8,475 nucleotides of DNA, from positions 1 through 8,475 of the forward strand of contig JABJOR010000072.1 in assembly GCA_018664265.1 (NCBI GenBank). Reading direction: 5' to 3'. Both the position numbers and the translations under genes were made by a program. The stretch comes from Rhodospirillales bacterium (GTDB lineage Bacteria; Pseudomonadota; Alphaproteobacteria; Rhodospirillales; Casp-alpha2). The notes beneath the pieces were generated by a model. That model ran no database searches and was not told the origin of the DNA. It saw only the letters and a program-made list of their open reading frames with translations. Within the stretch, counting starts at the first letter, position 1. Each line of letters opens with the position of its first letter. Positions 6,503 to 8,475 of this stretch are shown here, piece by piece.

Positions 6503-7219
6503 TTATTTTTCAGAAGCTGCTTGAATCAGCGCTTCAAACAAAGCCAAATGCGGCCCACCAGTTTCTTGAAAAAATTCCGGGTGCCATTGTACACCCAGTG
6601 CGAAACGTTGATCTGGAAGTTCAATGCCTTCAATTACACCATCTTCGGCCACTGCATTTACCTTGATTGTTTGTGGCACAATGTTAAGGGCTTCGCGATG
6701 CGCTGTGTTTACATCTATGGTATTACTGCCAACAATGCTATGCAATTTTGAGCCTTCTGTAACGATGACCTTGTGGGCGGCTTCTTCAGCTGGTTTTTCA
6801 TTGAGGTGATCTGTGTGGGTTTCAACGACGTCATGGACGTCACGGTGCAGAGTTGCTCCCATAATGGCGCCGAGAACTTGCATGCCGGCACAAATTCCAA
6901 GCACAGGCATGTCATATTTCAAAATTATGCGCGTGAAGTCATTTTCAAATGCACTGCGTGGATGGGACGGATGATCGGCATTCCTGGGCTCACCGTAGAA
7001 ATGATCTGGAAACGGATAAAATCCACCAGGCAACATAACGCCATGCGCTATGTTCAGGATAGGTTCAATTGATCCGGGAAGATAGGGAATGGCAATAGGC
7101 ACACCACCTGCGCGTTCAATGGCGGTGAAGTAACTGGTACGCAGGGCATAATGAGGTCGAGAGGAGAATGATCCTTCGGCTTCGTAATCCAGCAAGACGG
7201 CAATCACGGGACGTTGCAT
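6503..7219 (-). CDS. Peptidase C26 / gamma-glutamyl hydrolase family protein (PuuD-like)
   Basis: Class I glutamine amidotransferase-fold hydrolase, annotated in relatives as gamma-glutamyl-gamma-aminobutyrate hydrolase, which frees GABA from its gamma-glutamyl conjugate in putrescine breakdown. Counting from ATG at 7217-7219 (238 residues), the nucleophile motif GICAGMQ has C110, and the triad is completed by H213 and E215 in QWHPEF. LPGGFYPFPD (63-72) forms the expected turn ahead of the nucleophile, and VNTAHREAL (170-178) is the substrate-side segment. A longer frame starts at TTG 7228, but the ATG gives the usual PVIAVLLDYE N-terminus and fits the likely transcription start. Neither start has a clear Shine-Dalgarno. 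It opens the group with DUF423 and the solute-binding gene. No other puu genes are visible, so substrate is uncertain; other gamma-glutamyl compounds are possible. Confidence 0.88.
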   Translation of the reverse strand: MQRPVIAVLLDYEAEGSFSSRPHYALRTSYFTAIERAGGVPIAIPYLPGSIEPILNIAHGVMLPGGFYPFPDHFYGEPRNADHPSHPRSAFENDFTRIILKYDMPVLGICAGMQVLGAIMGATLHRDVHDVVETHTDHLNEKPAEEAAHKVIVTEGSKLHSIVGSNTIDVNTAHREALNIVPQTIKVNAVAEDGVIEGIELPDQRFALGVQWHPEFFQETGGPHLALFEALIQAASEK

Positions 7220-7231
7220 GTAATTCAAACC

Positions 7232-7262
7232 ACTATATTGAGGGCAAGCCTGCCCATATCAA
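7232..7262 (-). promoter_or_regulatory. Candidate promoter of the peptidase C26 operon, with a dyad in a 19-base spacer
   Basis: Read leftward, TTGATA (7262-7257, 5/6 to TTGACA) and TATAGT (7237-7232, 5/6 to TATAAT) are separated by 19 bases. GGGCA (7242-7246) and TGCCC (7251-7255) form a perfect inverted repeat near the centre of that spacer. The expected transcription start is a few bases before the ATG at 7219, giving an almost leaderless message, which agrees with the missing Shine-Dalgarno. A long spacer holding a dyad is the layout of MerR-type promoters; the arms here are short (5 bases), so this is tentative. Confidence 0.4.
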
Positions 7263-7267
7263 TCGCA

Positions 7268-7300
7268 GGTATATTCATCTCTCAAGAAGATAAATATACC
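7268..7300. repeat. 33-base imperfect palindrome upstream of the peptidase C26 promoter
   Basis: Arms 7268-7280 (GGTATATTCATCT) and 7288-7300 (AGATAAATATACC) match as inverted repeats at 12 of 13 positions around a 7-base centre. The palindrome ends 5 bases upstream of the candidate -35 element. It has no adjoining T-run on the leftward strand, so an operator or activator site is more likely than a terminator. Confidence 0.5.
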
Positions 7301-7312
7301 CTTTATGGCTGG

Positions 7313-7346
7313 AAAAAACATGCAGTTTTATTTATCTGGTGCATGT
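7313..7346 (-). terminator. Probable terminator downstream of gltB
   Basis: Leftward, ACATGCA (7346-7340) and TGCATGT (7324-7318) pair perfectly over 7 bases, followed directly by a run of six T (7318-7313, first one shared with the stem). The 15-base loop and short stem make it weaker than the pckA hairpin, but position 75 bases after the gltB stop and the T-run fit a rho-independent terminator. Confidence 0.45.
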
Positions 7347-7420
7347 GTCGCATTTAGAAAACCATTTACTTCCGTGTTTAGCAAATCAGATTGAGACGAC
7401 AGACCTTCGGCTGTATTAAA

Positions 7421-8475
7421 TTATGCCTGTTTGGATAAGAGGGTATCGGAAGTTACCGGGTGTTCAAGCTTATCCAGCATCTCTTTTGGTACAACCTGCC
7501 AGAAGTTTTTTTCAATGTTCTCCCAGGAATGCAACAGACGCTCACCATGATTTGAGCGTGTATGTTTCACATGTTGCCCGATTAAAACCTTTAACACTTC
7601 GCGCCAGTAACTGGTTTCTATGCGTTGGTAAATCACCGTGTCAGAGTTCACCCGGTACTGGAATTCATTATCCGGGTCATAGACAAAAGCAATACCACCT
7701 GTCATTCCTGCACCAAAGTTAGCACCGACTTTTCCAAGGATGGCGACTATGCCGCCAGTCATGTATTCACAACCATTAGAACCACATCCTTCAACAACGG
7801 CCTGGGCACCTGAATTGCGAACGCAAAACCGTTCGCCAGCTTGCCCGGCAGCATAGAGATTGCCTGTTGTGGCACCGTAAAGAATTGTGTTGCCGATAAT
7901 GGTGTTTTTGTGGCCCTTGAGAGGGCTGGACACAGTTGGGCGAACGATGATTGTTCCACCGGAAAGTCCTTTGCCCACATAATCATTGGCATCACCAAAG
8001 ACTTCCAGCGTTAACCCCTGTACGGCAAATGCGCCCAAAGATTGTCCAGCCGATCCGCGCAGGCGCACAGTCAGGTGATTGGGCTTCAATCCCGTCATGC
8101 CATACTGGCGAACAATAGCAGAACTGGTTCGGGTGCCAACGGCTCGGTGAGTATTTTGCACCGTATAGGTCAACTGCATTTTTTCGCCCTGACCCAGCAT
8201 GGTTCCGGCATCAGTCAAAATTTGTGCATCCAGCGTATCAGGAACTTCGTTACGTCCTTCCAGCGAACAATATCGGGGGAAGCCACCAGCATCAGCTTGC
8301 GCCAGCAAGGCGTTCAAATCGAGATCGTCCAGATCATCATGCCCTCGGCTGACTTGCGTTAACAAATCAGAACGGCCAATAATTTCATCCAGTGTTTTAA
8401 AGCCGAGCTCAGACAATATTTCAGAGACTTCTTCTGCAAGGAAGGAAAACAGGTTTACGACGGCTTCTGGTGTGC
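7421..8475 (-). CDS. gltB: Glutamate synthase (NADPH) large subunit, C-terminal part (partial)
   Basis: Alpha subunit of GOGAT, which with the small subunit makes two glutamates from glutamine and 2-oxoglutarate. The last 350 residues are visible; the frame runs on through the right edge (first full codons read TPEAVVNLFSFLAEEVSEIL), so no start codon is in the window and over 1,000 residues lie outside. The visible part covers the end of the FMN/synthase domain (LGFKTLDEIIGR) and the glycine-rich beta-helix GXGXG domain: GSAGQSLGAFAVQG, KGLSGGTIIVRP, GNTILYGATTGNLYAAG, EGCGSNGCEYMTGG and GKVGANFGAGMTGG. The 3Fe-4S cysteines would be just beyond the edge. The tail (NFWQVVPKEMLDKL) is normal. 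gltD does not follow within the window; the next gene on the strand is the peptidase C26 protein after a probable terminator. Confidence 0.96.
   Translation of the reverse strand, partial: TPEAVVNLFSFLAEEVSEILSELGFKTLDEIIGRSDLLTQVSRGHDDLDDLDLNALLAQADAGGFPRYCSLEGRNEVPDTLDAQILTDAGTMLGQGEKMQLTYTVQNTHRAVGTRTSSAIVRQYGMTGLKPNHLTVRLRGSAGQSLGAFAVQGLTLEVFGDANDYVGKGLSGGTIIVRPTVSSPLKGHKNTIIGNTILYGATTGNLYAAGQAGERFCVRNSGAQAVVEGCGSNGCEYMTGGIVAILGKVGANFGAGMTGGIAFVYDPDNEFQYRVNSDTVIYQRIETSYWREVLKVLIGQHVKHTRSNHGERLLHSWENIEKNFWQVVPKEMLDKLEHPVTSDTLLSKQA

Noticed and set aside
7220..7228. TTG start at 7228 for the peptidase C26 gene
   Set aside because: It would lie at or before the likely transcription start, and ATG at 7219 gives the usual N-terminus.

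Overview
The window looks like the chromosome of an alphaproteobacterium of moderate G+C content. The best indicator is the ChvI/ChvG two-component pair next to pckA, a neighbourhood known from rhizobia and their relatives. A genus cannot be named from this sequence alone. No rRNA, tRNA, CRISPR array, insertion sequence, integrase or phage gene was seen.

Layout. Positions 1-983 (minus strand) hold the start of a ChvG-type sensor kinase, cut by the window edge, preceded by its response regulator ChvI. A divergent intergenic region with a strong inverted repeat follows. Positions 1191-3511 (plus strand) hold a tight four-gene operon: two paralogous DUF1538 membrane proteins, a small P-II-like protein and a two-CBS-domain protein. 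The last two junctions are 4-base ATGA overlaps. Positions 3667-5271 (plus) encode ATP-dependent PEP carboxykinase. A hairpin terminator at 5300-5340 separates it from a convergent minus-strand group. In transcription order that group is a class I glutamine amidotransferase-like peptidase C26 hydrolase (PuuD-like), a DUF423 membrane protein and an orphan family-3 solute-binding protein. Positions 7421-8475 (minus) are the C-terminal part of the glutamate synthase large subunit, open at the right edge.

How the genes fit together. ChvG/ChvI controls envelope and acid-stress responses and, in Agrobacterium, pckA expression, so the flanks of the DUF1538 operon form one known regulatory neighbourhood. 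The DUF1538 operon sits inside it. It reads as a two-subunit membrane transporter with two probable ligand-sensing regulators (P-II-like and CBS). This is the most interesting system here: a candidate nucleotide-regulated ion transporter. The right half carries glutamate-related functions (GltB and a possible gamma-glutamyl hydrolase). The hydrolase appears to have its own promoter with two dyads, and the last gene of its operon is clearly more A+T-rich than its surroundings.
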